A stretch of 64,000 nucleotides of DNA, taken from a virus. The translations under genes were made by a program, and so were the position numbers. Where the stretch lies: positions 59,383-123,382 of IMG/VR virus record IMGVR_UViG_3300045970_000591; one strand, given 5' to 3'. Under the pieces are notes generated by a model, which saw only the letters and a program-made list of their open reading frames with translations, was not told where the DNA came from and ran no database searches. Below are positions 1-8,406 of this stretch, in pieces (within the stretch, counting starts at the first letter, position 1; the number at the start of each line of letters is the position of its first letter).

Positions 1-41
1 TATTAGCCCTAGCCGGCAGAAAATAATTTAGGAGAAAAATA

Positions 42-1214
42 ATGGCAACAAAGCTATTTGAATCAAACTGGGGCGCTACAAAACAAGCCCTTTTAGAAGG
101 CCTATCAGGAACCCGCCGCCAATCCATGGACACAGTGTTTGAAAACACTCGTAGATATTTGGCAGAATCGGCAACTGCTGGTGCCACACAATCAGGTAAT
201 ATTGCAGTTCTTAACAAAGTAATGCTACCTTTAATCCGTCGGGTTATGCCGACCGTTATCGCTAACGAAATCATGGGTGTTCAGCCTATGACAGGTCCTG
301 TGGGTCAAATCCACACCCTGCGCGTTCGTTACGCTAACACTGCCGCTGGTGTAACAGCTGGTACAGAAGCACTTGGTCCATTCGAAATTGCTAAGGCATA
401 TTCGGGTAACGAAGTTGCTGCTAATGCCGCAGCCGCATCGACAGCACGTTTAGAAGGCGTACCAGGTAACAAGTTAAGCATCCAAATCTTGAAAGAGACC
501 GTGGAAGCTAAGACACGTAAGTTATCAGCTCGCTGGACATTTGAAGCAGCACAAGATGCTAATGCTATTCATGGTATTGACATCGAAGCAGAAATCATGC
601 AAGCTCTTGCACAAGAAATCACTGTTGAAATCGACCAAGAAATGTTGTTCAAGTTAGGTAGCTTAGTGCCAGTTGCACCAACTACATTCAACCAAGCAGC
701 AGTGTCTGGAACAGCTACTTATGTTGGTGACGAAATGGCCGCTCTTGCAGTCATGATCAACCAGCAAGCAAACTTGATTTCCACTCGCACACGTCGCGGT
801 GCAGCTAACTGGGCAGTTGTTTCGCCAACAGCGTTAACAATTCTTCAGTCTGCTACTACATCGACATTTGCTCGTACCACAGAAGGTACATTCGAAGCAC
901 CTACAAACACAAAGTTTGTTGGTACATTGAACAGCACAATGCGCGTGTATGTGAACCAATACGCAAGTGATGGCGACCCTATTTTGTTAGGTTACAAAGG
1001 CCCAACAGAAACAGACGCAGCAGCTTACTACTGCCCATACATTCCATTGATGAGCATCGGCCCAATCATGGATCCACAGACTTTCGAGCCAGTGGTTTCG
1101 TTCATGACACGCTATGGCTACTTGGAATTGACCAACACAGCAAACAGCTTCGGTAACGCAGCTGACTATTTGTCCAAGGTTGGAATAGACAGCAGCACAT
1201 TGAAATTTTATTGA
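42..1214 (+). CDS. Major capsid protein, T4 gp23 family
   Basis: The 390-residue product forms the capsid shell. Family-typical stretches are readable: QSGNIAVLNKVMLPLIRRV near residue 50, VQPMTGPVGQIHTLRVRY near 80-97, and KLSARWTFEAAQDANAIHGI then EIMQALAQEITVEIDQE near 160-200, all close to T4 gp23. It is shorter than T4 gp23 (about 520 residues), like many distant T4-type viruses. A purine-rich ribosome site (aggaga) lies 8 bases before the ATG. The upstream operon is outside the window. A hairpin terminator follows. The prohead cleavage site was not located. Confidence 0.95.
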   Translation: MATKLFESNWGATKQALLEGLSGTRRQSMDTVFENTRRYLAESATAGATQSGNIAVLNKVMLPLIRRVMPTVIANEIMGVQPMTGPVGQIHTLRVRYANTAAGVTAGTEALGPFEIAKAYSGNEVAANAAAASTARLEGVPGNKLSIQILKETVEAKTRKLSARWTFEAAQDANAIHGIDIEAEIMQALAQEITVEIDQEMLFKLGSLVPVAPTTFNQAAVSGTATYVGDEMAALAVMINQQANLISTRTRRGAANWAVVSPTALTILQSATTSTFARTTEGTFEAPTNTKFVGTLNSTMRVYVNQYASDGDPILLGYKGPTETDAAAYYCPYIPLMSIGPIMDPQTFEPVVSFMTRYGYLELTNTANSFGNAADYLSKVGIDSSTLKFY

Positions 1215-1260
1215 TCAAAAAGGAAGTATTCAACTACTTCCTCGGATAATAAAAATAAGA

Positions 1261-1285
1261 AGCCTCACTTTGTGGGGCTTTTTCT
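1261..1285 (+). terminator. Rho-independent terminator after the capsid gene
   Basis: AGCCTC pairs with GGGGCT around a 7-base loop, followed by a T-run. A second hairpin (GGAAGTA/TACTTCC) lies just upstream at about 1222-1241. Together they close the capsid transcript; the neighbouring gene on the right is convergent. Confidence 0.8.
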
Positions 1286-1288
1286 TGA

Positions 1289-2791
1289 CTATATTATATT
1301 TAATATCCATGTAGACTGGCCGCAATCCCAGTATCGTCTATACCCTGCCAAGAACATATTTTCAGCTTGAGATTTAGTTGAATCATAAGTTTTTAACCAT
1401 TTCTGTAGTTGAGCTGTTTGACTTTTATGCCGCGATATAGGGTAGTTTCCGTCGGTCCAATAAAACCCTGGGGCAATATTTCTCGATAATGTAAATCCGA
1501 GTGTTTTATATAGTGCCCCTGTGAATTTACTCATGTCACAATATGATACTATTATTTTATTATTGAATATATTTTTAATGGCGTTAAATAACTTATGTGC
1601 GCCACCTACGACTATATAATCTAATCTTGTGCATACTCTTAATAGTTCGATGTCTGCTATTTTAGAAAAACGAGATTTTCCTATGCTCATTAACATGCAT
1701 AATTCATTATTAAAATATAAACCAACGGCATACGACGATGCAATATACCCCTGCAAATGATTTCTATTTAGAAATGATTTTTCTTCTTCTTTGTCAACTT
1801 GCTTTAATACGAGTTTTCTTGCATATACCTTTGTTGAAATACCTACTTTTGTTTTGATTATAGATTTTATAATATCTGTTTTATTTGCCCACTCAAAATC
1901 GGTTATTTGTATAAGATTAATTCCAGTTTTAATAGCTAAATCGGTTTTATATTTGTGTTTATTCTTATCCTCGATTTTCGGTGTATGAGGGCAATAAGGG
2001 TTGTGCGAATGCCAATACAGGCCATTTAATTCTATTCCCAATCTGTAATCGGAAATATAAATGTCGAGTTCTTTTGATTTTAACACCTCCCAATCACTGT
2101 GTATATATGATATGTCTATGCTATCTAAAAATGCACAAATTTCTTTTTCTTGTATAGAGTATTGTGTTCTTTGTCGAATTGTGAAATTGTGCTTCCTACA
2201 ATACTCACCCACAGTGCCATAATATACATTTAGGTCCTGTGCAATTTCAGTTAATGATTTTTGTTTATCTATGTATTCTTTGTGCAGCCATTTTTCGTCA
2301 TTTAATAATATTTCGTTTTCGGGCGTAAGTTTTGATTTTGATAATGTTTTTCTTACACTGTCTCTTTGCATACTAAAAGGTACACCGAATCGCTGAATCA
2401 TTGTGTCCTCTCGTTTTTTATTTATTATATCATTTTCTTCTTTAGTAGTTTTGCTTTTTGTACTAATGACGCCTGCTGATATATTTTCCTTGGTACACTG
2501 ACACTTATTTGCAGGTCCACAACACACCCATCCTTCGGATATTCTATTGAGCGTTTTTTTATTACCGTATTTACAAATATTACTTTCGCCGTTTAGCGCA
2601 GAGTATATTACTGTAGGATAATGAGTTGATTCGATTAACGTATTATTACTTACCCAAGATGACATATCACTTGATTTTTTAATAATCGATGAGTAATGTT
2701 TCGGTTTTTCTTTTATAATATTTAAAATCTTAGCTCTCATATAACCTTTGATGTTACAGCTTATTATACCGTATTTATGACCTCTAATCAA
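1289..2791 (-). CDS. Free-standing homing endonuclease, Vsr-like nuclease plus GNAT/Mom-like domain
   Basis: The product has 500 residues. A Cys cluster (CCGPANKCQC) lies near residue 90, a helix-turn-helix-like segment (LTEIAQDLNVYYGTVGEYC) near 180-200, then a Vsr/very-short-patch-repair-like core (LDIYISDYRLGIELNGLYWHS, later LIQITDFEW) near 240-300. The last 180 residues resemble the Mom/GNAT acyltransferase-like domain often fused to such phage enzymes. It lies on the opposite strand between the capsid gene and the first fibre gene and is AT-rich, consistent with a mobile intergenic element. The nuclease call is fairly safe; the role of the C-terminal domain is inference. Confidence 0.75.
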   Translation of the reverse strand: MIRGHKYGIISCNIKGYMRAKILNIIKEKPKHYSSIIKKSSDMSSWVSNNTLIESTHYPTVIYSALNGESNICKYGNKKTLNRISEGWVCCGPANKCQCTKENISAGVISTKSKTTKEENDIINKKREDTMIQRFGVPFSMQRDSVRKTLSKSKLTPENEILLNDEKWLHKEYIDKQKSLTEIAQDLNVYYGTVGEYCRKHNFTIRQRTQYSIQEKEICAFLDSIDISYIHSDWEVLKSKELDIYISDYRLGIELNGLYWHSHNPYCPHTPKIEDKNKHKYKTDLAIKTGINLIQITDFEWANKTDIIKSIIKTKVGISTKVYARKLVLKQVDKEEEKSFLNRNHLQGYIASSYAVGLYFNNELCMLMSIGKSRFSKIADIELLRVCTRLDYIVVGGAHKLFNAIKNIFNNKIIVSYCDMSKFTGALYKTLGFTLSRNIAPGFYWTDGNYPISRHKSQTAQLQKWLKTYDSTKSQAENMFLAGYRRYWDCGQSTWILNII

Positions 2792-2814
2792 GAATCCTAA
2801 TATTTAAAATGAAG

Positions 2815-2821
2815 ATAAATA
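2815..2821 (+). promoter_or_regulatory. Late-type promoter box ATAAATA
   Basis: GATAAATA ends 19 bases before the ATG of the collagen-like fibre gene at 2841, with a ggag ribosome site in between. It matches the core of the T4 late -10 box TATAAATA. Confidence 0.55.
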
Positions 2822-2840
2822 AAGTAATCGGAGTTAATAA

Positions 2841-5186
2841 ATGGTAATCAAAGTCAGCACACTGCTAAAAAGCACTACATCACTATCAGCTGATCCAGCA
2901 CCCAAACTATTTGCGCCATTAGACACAAATAACTTTGCTATTGCAAACGGTGTAAATCCTGTAACAATATCATCAAATAAATATCCAACAACACAAGGCA
3001 GTAACGGACAAGTTTTAACGACAGACGGCACAGGCAACCTATCTTGGGGTGCAGGTGGCGGAAGTGGCTATAGTGGCTATAGCGGATTTAGAGGCTTATC
3101 TGGATATTCGGGATTAAATGGTACCTCTGTTGCATTAAAAGGATCTGTTGCAAACTTTGCAGCACTGCCGTTGGTTGCTACCGCAGGTGATTTATGGGTT
3201 ACATTGGATACAGGTCACGGTTGGGTGTCGGACGGTGCAAACGGCTGGTCAGATGTGGGGCAGATTCAAGGACCAACTGGTATAACAGGCACAAGCGGAT
3301 ATTCAGGTACAAGTGGATATAGCGGTACTAATGGTGCATTTGGTTTCAGTGGATTCAGCGGTACGTCGGGTTATAGTGGCTTTAGCGGTACATCTGGTTT
3401 AGATGGAACAAGTGGCTACAGCGGTGTAAGTGGTTACAGCGGCATTGACGGTGCAGTGGGCACAAGTGGCTACAGCGGGTGGTCAGGTATTAGCGGCGCA
3501 AGCGGTTATAGTGGTGTAAGTGGTTCAAATGGAACTAATGGAACATCCGGTGTAAGTGGATATAGCGGCATCAGTGGAACAAATGGCTACAGTGGCGCAA
3601 CAGGAACAAGTGGCTATAGTGGCGCAACAGGAACAAGCGGTTTCAGTGGTTATAGTGGTGCCGGTGCGGTATTAGGCACAGACATTCAGCGTTGCGGTTT
3701 CTTAAATCAGACAGAAACAACTATTGCCTTCGATGGTACTAATACATTTACGTTAGGTGATGCAGGATCTGGTTGGTCATATTACCTAAACGGTACAAAA
3801 TACACTGTTTCGGGTGCTAAGACTGTCACTTTAAGTGCCACACCTCCCGCTGCAAAAGCAGTTTATTTTATTAGTATTTCAAATAACACAACAGGTACAT
3901 TAAGTGTTTCGACTACTGCCTGGGATTTAACTGATCCACTCACAATACCTGTTGCAATAGTTAACTGGGATAATTCACTAACTCCTAAGTTTTGGTTAGC
4001 AGATGAGCGCCACTCAACTAAGATTGATCGTAGGGTGCATTATTACCTACACTCAACACAAGGTACAAAAGTACAGACAAGTGGTGCTATAGCAGGATAT
4101 ACTGTTTCACCAGCAGTTCCTACTAATGTAAACAATACATTCTCTATAGGCGCAACAGTAATCGAAGACGAAGATATTATTCTAAGTCTTGCAGCATTAG
4201 CAGACCCGAACGGCACTGCAACAGATTATGTAAATCTATATAGAACAGCAGCATCAACCTATGCATGGGCAGTATCTGCATTACCATATCCGTCATCTGC
4301 TACATTTATTCAATATGATAATGCTGGCACACTAACAACAGGCGTTACAGGTAGATTCTATAACTCATATCTATTATATACTGACTACGAAGGTGCAGGA
4401 CGTTACTTAATGGTGCCCGGTAGAGCCCAGTTTACAACTTTAGCCCTTGCACAAGCAGAGAGCCCATCAACATTTGATTGGACAGGTATTGGCATCTCTG
4501 AGTTTGTAATAGCCTACCAATTCACATGGTTTACTGATGTTGCATATACAACAACAGGTAGGGCTAGATTAGCAGCGACACCAGTTAAAGTAAATATATC
4601 AACAGTAAGCGCAACTGCATTGGTAACTGCACCACATAATACCTTAACTGGTTTACAAGGTGGTTTAGTTAGTGAGTATTTCCACTTAACTTCTGCAGAA
4701 TACACCGCACTTCAACTAACAGGTGGGTCAGGGTTCAGTGGATATAGTGGGATAAGTGGTTATAGCGGAGTGTCGGGATACAGCGGGGTCGGTACAAGTG
4801 GCTACTCGGGCACAAATGGATCACAAGGAACAAGTGGTTATAGTGGCATACCGGCAGCAAGAGCGCCGGTAACCATCGGCTACTCAACAACTATAACACC
4901 GAGTGCCACAGGCTCGTTTGCTATCTTTAGAATTGTTGCGACAGGAGATTTAACTATAAACATTCCTACCGGTGGCACAGACGGGGGTGAGATAGAAGTA
5001 TGGGTTACGGCTTCTGGCGTGCCAATAAATCTAAGTTTCCAAGCAGGTATCATCGTCCCAACAACAAGTTCCTTTACATCACCCTACGCAATGGCTATTG
5101 GTAAGAAAGCAAAGATATTGTTGCAGTATGATGCGGTATTAAACAGTGGCCAATGGGAACTAACATCATTTATATATGGATATTAA
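2841..5186 (+). CDS. Collagen-like virion/tail-fibre protein
   Basis: The product has 781 residues. Residues 70-110 and 150-275 consist of Gly-Tyr-Ser-Gly / Gly-Thr-Ser-Gly repeats (collagen-like G-X-Y), and a short block returns near 630-670. Between them lies a globular module of about 350 residues starting DIQRCGFLNQTETTIAF. That module is nearly repeated in the protein at 15305-18403, so the two are paralogues. It most likely forms a trimeric fibre or capsid-surface decoration. The start follows a late-type box and ribosome site. Confidence 0.7.
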   Translation: MVIKVSTLLKSTTSLSADPAPKLFAPLDTNNFAIANGVNPVTISSNKYPTTQGSNGQVLTTDGTGNLSWGAGGGSGYSGYSGFRGLSGYSGLNGTSVALKGSVANFAALPLVATAGDLWVTLDTGHGWVSDGANGWSDVGQIQGPTGITGTSGYSGTSGYSGTNGAFGFSGFSGTSGYSGFSGTSGLDGTSGYSGVSGYSGIDGAVGTSGYSGWSGISGASGYSGVSGSNGTNGTSGVSGYSGISGTNGYSGATGTSGYSGATGTSGFSGYSGAGAVLGTDIQRCGFLNQTETTIAFDGTNTFTLGDAGSGWSYYLNGTKYTVSGAKTVTLSATPPAAKAVYFISISNNTTGTLSVSTTAWDLTDPLTIPVAIVNWDNSLTPKFWLADERHSTKIDRRVHYYLHSTQGTKVQTSGAIAGYTVSPAVPTNVNNTFSIGATVIEDEDIILSLAALADPNGTATDYVNLYRTAASTYAWAVSALPYPSSATFIQYDNAGTLTTGVTGRFYNSYLLYTDYEGAGRYLMVPGRAQFTTLALAQAESPSTFDWTGIGISEFVIAYQFTWFTDVAYTTTGRARLAATPVKVNISTVSATALVTAPHNTLTGLQGGLVSEYFHLTSAEYTALQLTGGSGFSGYSGISGYSGVSGYSGVGTSGYSGTNGSQGTSGYSGIPAARAPVTIGYSTTITPSATGSFAIFRIVATGDLTINIPTGGTDGGEIEVWVTASGVPINLSFQAGIIVPTTSSFTSPYAMAIGKKAKILLQYDAVLNSGQWELTSFIYGY

Positions 5187-5188
5187 AT

Positions 5189-5764
5189 ATGACAATTCAG
5201 ACACCTAATATTCCGAGAGTGGTTTTATGCACACAAGGCAGGTGTGGTTCTTCGATGATGATGCGTGTATTAGAGGCAGGCGGGCTGACAGTTGATCATT
5301 CCCCTGAGATTCCCGAGGCGATGATTATGTTTAGAAATCCGGGAGGTATGTATGAAAATCGTGTTGCTGTTTTGGATAAAATATTTCTCAACTCTTTTAA
5401 ACTACCGAATGCAGGCCACTTAATAAATGTACCCGATGACTATAGAAGGATTTATATTGGTAGGCCTCTGAGTAAGATTTTAGCATCTTGGAATGATGTG
5501 GCAACTCGTGGTGCAGAACAAGGTCGGAATATGGCTGGGTGGGCTGACACTTCTTGTCAAATGGCTATTGATAGAAATGAAAAATGGACGAAACTTCTTT
5601 CCGTATCAACGGGGTTCCTTATCCTTGACTATGACACGGTAGTTGCAAATCCGGCAGCAATGGCGCGATCTGTTGCAGATCACATAAACACACCTATCTT
5701 TTCATTCAACGAAGCGAATGCAATCGCAGTTGTTGATCGAAGTTTATATTTGGAGAGAATATAA
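5189..5764 (+). CDS. Sulfotransferase-like P-loop protein
   Basis: The product has 191 residues. The start is placed at ATG 5189, two bases after the previous stop, because an upstream in-frame extension lies inside the fibre gene. The N-terminus VVLCTQGRCGSSMMMRVLEA matches the 5'-phosphosulfate-binding loop of sulfotransferases, and YIGRPLSKILASWNDV resembles the 3'-phosphate-binding region (R...S). PAPS-dependent sulfation of a glycan or protein is plausible. The protein is small for the family and its acceptor is unknown. Its stop abuts the next start. Confidence 0.5.
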   Translation: MTIQTPNIPRVVLCTQGRCGSSMMMRVLEAGGLTVDHSPEIPEAMIMFRNPGGMYENRVAVLDKIFLNSFKLPNAGHLINVPDDYRRIYIGRPLSKILASWNDVATRGAEQGRNMAGWADTSCQMAIDRNEKWTKLLSVSTGFLILDYDTVVANPAAMARSVADHINTPIFSFNEANAIAVVDRSLYLERI

Positions 5765-6735
5765 TGCCATACGTATATTTTGGTGAGTATCCTAGTGCAG
5801 TTACTGATGGTAACTGGAATACCGTTGGTAACTGGTATTCAGTTAGAGGATTTTATCCATCAAAAGGAACCCCTGTGCCCGGCGTCCTGCTCGGAAGATT
5901 GCCACTAACTACCGAATCTGTAGTCATTAATTCAAACTTATCTACTGGACCAGTATCGGGTAGTTGGACAGGGACTGGCCCGATCTTAACCGATACAGCA
6001 ACATTATCGGCTGCAATGACATTTTCTAACATGGTTGTTCTTCAAAATTCTTCATGTATTACAACAGGCACATTTAATGGCGAGGTTTTCGTGCAAGGTG
6101 GCTCATCCTTTATATCCGGTGGTATATTCAACGGCCCGGTGGTGGGTCATGCTTCGTATATATCGGGTGGGACATTTAATGCTACTACTGCCAGTGGTAT
6201 AAACTCGCAGGATATAACTATATATTTTAATCTTTCAGGTGGGACATTTAATGCTGCTATATCACTGAATTTATATTTAGGTTCGACTCTTTCGGGAGGG
6301 ACATTTAATGCACCACTAACTATACTACTCTCTTCTATCAATATTACTGGTGTGACTTTTAATAATCCGGTGATAATACATGGGCCCTCGGCGCCGGCGC
6401 CACCGGCAATACTATCAGCCGTAACCAACTGCACATTTAATAATACACTCAGCATAAATATTGCTGATTATTCAACTATTATTCAATATTACAGGGATTC
6501 TGGATGCACTTATAACGGTACGATTACAATCATGCGTAATTCCATATCGTTGATTTACTTTTCTCCAACCAGTCGTTATAATCCGATTGCAACAAGAACA
6601 TTAAGTTGGTCAGGAAATCAGCCAGTAATAACATCATCGATTATTGATCCGGGCTTTGCTATTAGCGGTGGAACATTCTCACCAACTTACACCAATGTTG
6701 GTTTTTCTGATGCATTAGGAAGTGGAATGTTATGA
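5764..6735 (+). CDS. Beta-helix-like surface protein with SGGTFN repeats
   Basis: The product has 323 residues. Repeats of the type (I/L)SGGTFNxx recur between about residues 110 and 230 with 20-25 residue spacing, typical of a right-handed beta-helix or stacked-turn solenoid. No enzymatic motif was seen. It sits between fibre genes and overlaps the next small ORF by ATGA. A fibre tip or adhesin is a reasonable inference. Confidence 0.55.
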   Translation: MPYVYFGEYPSAVTDGNWNTVGNWYSVRGFYPSKGTPVPGVLLGRLPLTTESVVINSNLSTGPVSGSWTGTGPILTDTATLSAAMTFSNMVVLQNSSCITTGTFNGEVFVQGGSSFISGGIFNGPVVGHASYISGGTFNATTASGINSQDITIYFNLSGGTFNAAISLNLYLGSTLSGGTFNAPLTILLSSINITGVTFNNPVIIHGPSAPAPPAILSAVTNCTFNNTLSINIADYSTIIQYYRDSGCTYNGTITIMRNSISLIYFSPTSRYNPIATRTLSWSGNQPVITSSIIDPGFAISGGTFSPTYTNVGFSDALGSGML

Positions 6736-6854
6736 TTGGTAAAGCAGGAGCAACGGGATGTGGTGGCGGTGGTGGTGGTGGATGCCTTACCGGCGGTGTA
6801 GGTGGATCTGGTGGCCGCGGTGGCAACGGTATAGCAATATTGACTTCTTGGTAA
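6732..6854 (+). CDS. Small glycine-rich peptide
   Basis: This 40-residue ORF overlaps the preceding stop by ATGA. It is very rich in glycine (CGGGGGGGC, then GGVGGSGGRGGNG). Poly-glycine motifs of this kind occur in T-even gp38-type adhesins, but the ORF is far too short to be one. It is translationally coupled to the upstream gene, which supports expression. Function unknown. Confidence 0.4.
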   Translation: MIGKAGATGCGGGGGGGCLTGGVGGSGGRGGNGIAILTSW

Positions 6855-6865
6855 TAAGGAAAAAT

Positions 6866-7486
6866 ATGAAAGCATTATGGTATAAAATATTTGATTGGGT
6901 TGTAACTCGTATAGGAAACACAACTTGGAAGTTTAAGAATGGTTTAACGCAAGAAGAAAAGGATATTATTCGTGCTAAACTTGTGCCTAACTATTACATT
7001 ATACTTACAAGAAGTAACAATCATTTAGCAACATTTTTCATAGGACTTGCAACATTTGCACTGTCTTGGAAGTGGGGATTCTGGCCGCATGTTTTAATGA
7101 ATCTTGAAGACGAGTTAAAGACAGATACTGATTTTAGATTAGTTGAAGCTACGAAGAAAGGTATACATTATTCAACCTTTGACGAAGTGTTTACCACAAA
7201 CAGTGTAGCATTACTTAAACCTAAGTCCATGACTGTAGAACATTGGACAGAGGTAATGGATAAGGCAAAGACTGAGTTAGGCAAACCATATGACACACTA
7301 TTTGATCTCAAGAATGATAATGCATTAAGTTGTGTAGAGTTGGTTAGAACAGCATTAATGGCTGAACCACACTATGCAGAAGACTTTGCTAACTTCGAAG
7401 CAATGATTGCTCATAATAAAAATCTAACACCAGATATGTTTTATAGCTGCCCGGACTTTGAAGTGGTGTTTGAAATCAGACGATAG
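6866..7486 (+). CDS. NlpC/P60-like (YiiX-type permuted papain) protein
   Basis: The product has 206 residues. The start is set at ATG 6866 because it follows an AAGGA ribosome site; the longer frame upstream is an implausible Trp/Arg-rich reading of the glycine-rich gene. A His lies in WGFWPHVLMNLED (near 74) and the candidate nucleophile Cys in NDNALSCVELVR (near 155), preceded by LGKPYDTLFD. This arrangement is typical of permuted NlpC/P60 hydrolases. It may act on cell wall or lipid/amide bonds. The convergent Nudix gene overlaps its 3' end by 11 bp. Confidence 0.6.
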   Translation: MKALWYKIFDWVVTRIGNTTWKFKNGLTQEEKDIIRAKLVPNYYIILTRSNNHLATFFIGLATFALSWKWGFWPHVLMNLEDELKTDTDFRLVEATKKGIHYSTFDEVFTTNSVALLKPKSMTVEHWTEVMDKAKTELGKPYDTLFDLKNDNALSCVELVRTALMAEPHYAEDFANFEAMIAHNKNLTPDMFYSCPDFEVVFEIRR

Positions 7487-7922
7487 GGTGTTGGCTAAGT
7501 ATTTGATTAATCTTAGATACTGCTTTTTGATTACAGAAACTTATTTTAGCACCTTGGTGCATTGGTTTCGGCCAATCGCCTAAGTTTATCCAACAATACC
7601 CGCAGCTTTCGTGATTTAGTATAGGTATAAACTCTGATTTTACAACCGACACAAACGAATAATATTTGAAGTGTTTATCTCTGCTTTGGTAAGAGTCAAA
7701 CGGATATATTTTTTCTATATCAGGTATTTCTCCCATTTCTTCAGACAGTTCACGCAATAATGCTTCTTTAGGCTGTTCGCCTGATTCCATCATTCCGCCC
7801 CACAACGACCACTCCATTGCATGTGTCTTATGTGGTGCTCTTAGATTAAGTAATACGCGATTTGTTTCTGTGGAAATAAAAACTGTACCTACACCTATTT
7901 TATCTGTATCATTTGTATACAT
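7476..7922 (-). CDS. Nudix hydrolase
   Basis: The product has 148 residues. The Nudix box is complete (GGMMESGEQPKEALLREL followed by SEEMGE, near residues 41-64) and holds the metal-binding REXXEE glutamates. It hydrolyses a nucleoside diphosphate linked to some group; the substrate cannot be told from sequence. It is the last gene of the minus-strand neck/tail operon. Phage Nudix proteins act in nucleotide pool cleaning or mRNA decapping, so either is possible. Confidence 0.85.
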   Translation of the reverse strand: MYTNDTDKIGVGTVFISTETNRVLLNLRAPHKTHAMEWSLWGGMMESGEQPKEALLRELSEEMGEIPDIEKIYPFDSYQSRDKHFKYYSFVSVVKSEFIPILNHESCGYCWINLGDWPKPMHQGAKISFCNQKAVSKINQILSQHPIV

Positions 7923-8210
7923 TTATAACCTGCTCTTCATGTCTTGTATTTTATTTAATATAGTGGCCGCTTTTTCTTTTAGTAGTCTAGTAGATTCATC
8001 ATCTGAAAAAGTCGCATCTATTATATTTTGTAAATTCTGTTCTGCATATTCTATAGTAGGTAACCATGTTTGCCGTCTAAATAAACTTTTAGTACCATAT
8101 AAAATCGTAAATATTCCTGATATCTTTTTGAATTCGGCGTCTATATCTAACTCAATACCCTTTATTTTAGCCCATATTTCGTCCTGCCCGTCGATTTCGT
8201 TTATTTTCAT
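7923..8210 (-). CDS. Hypothetical protein, 95 residues
   Basis: This small charged, helix-rich protein (MKINEIDGQDEIW...) sits one base upstream of the Nudix start and two bases downstream of the next minus gene. The tight packing in a minus-strand operon supports a real gene. No family was recognised. Confidence 0.6.
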   Translation of the reverse strand: MKINEIDGQDEIWAKIKGIELDIDAEFKKISGIFTILYGTKSLFRRQTWLPTIEYAEQNLQNIIDATFSDDESTRLLKEKAATILNKIQDMKSRL

Positions 8211-8211
8211 A

Positions 8212-8406
8212 TCAGCTCTTGATAGATAATAAAACTGATGTTACCTCGGGACTAACCGGTGAATTGCCTATTGTATTTTTCATATATATTAGCAACTGAT
8301 CTAGTTTATTATTTGTGAGTTTTATATCATTGCTGATGTTGTCCAGATGGTTTATTAAACTTACTTCCGTTTTTAATTCGTTTATTTTATTTTTCATATT
8401 AATCAT
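8212..8406 (-). CDS. Small predicted coiled-coil protein
   Basis: The product has 64 residues. The N-terminal 45 residues carry a heptad-like pattern (NKINELKTEVSLINHLDNI). Its start overlaps the stop of the gp15-like gene (ATGA type), so it is probably translationally coupled to a tail gene. Function unknown. Confidence 0.55.
   Translation of the reverse strand: MINMKNKINELKTEVSLINHLDNISNDIKLTNNKLDQLLIYMKNTIGNSPVSPEVTSVLLSIKS

Noticed and set aside
6758-6865. Upstream extension of the NlpC/P60-like gene
   Set aside because: The extension is a Trp/Arg-rich out-of-frame reading of the glycine-rich gene; ATG 6866 has the ribosome site.
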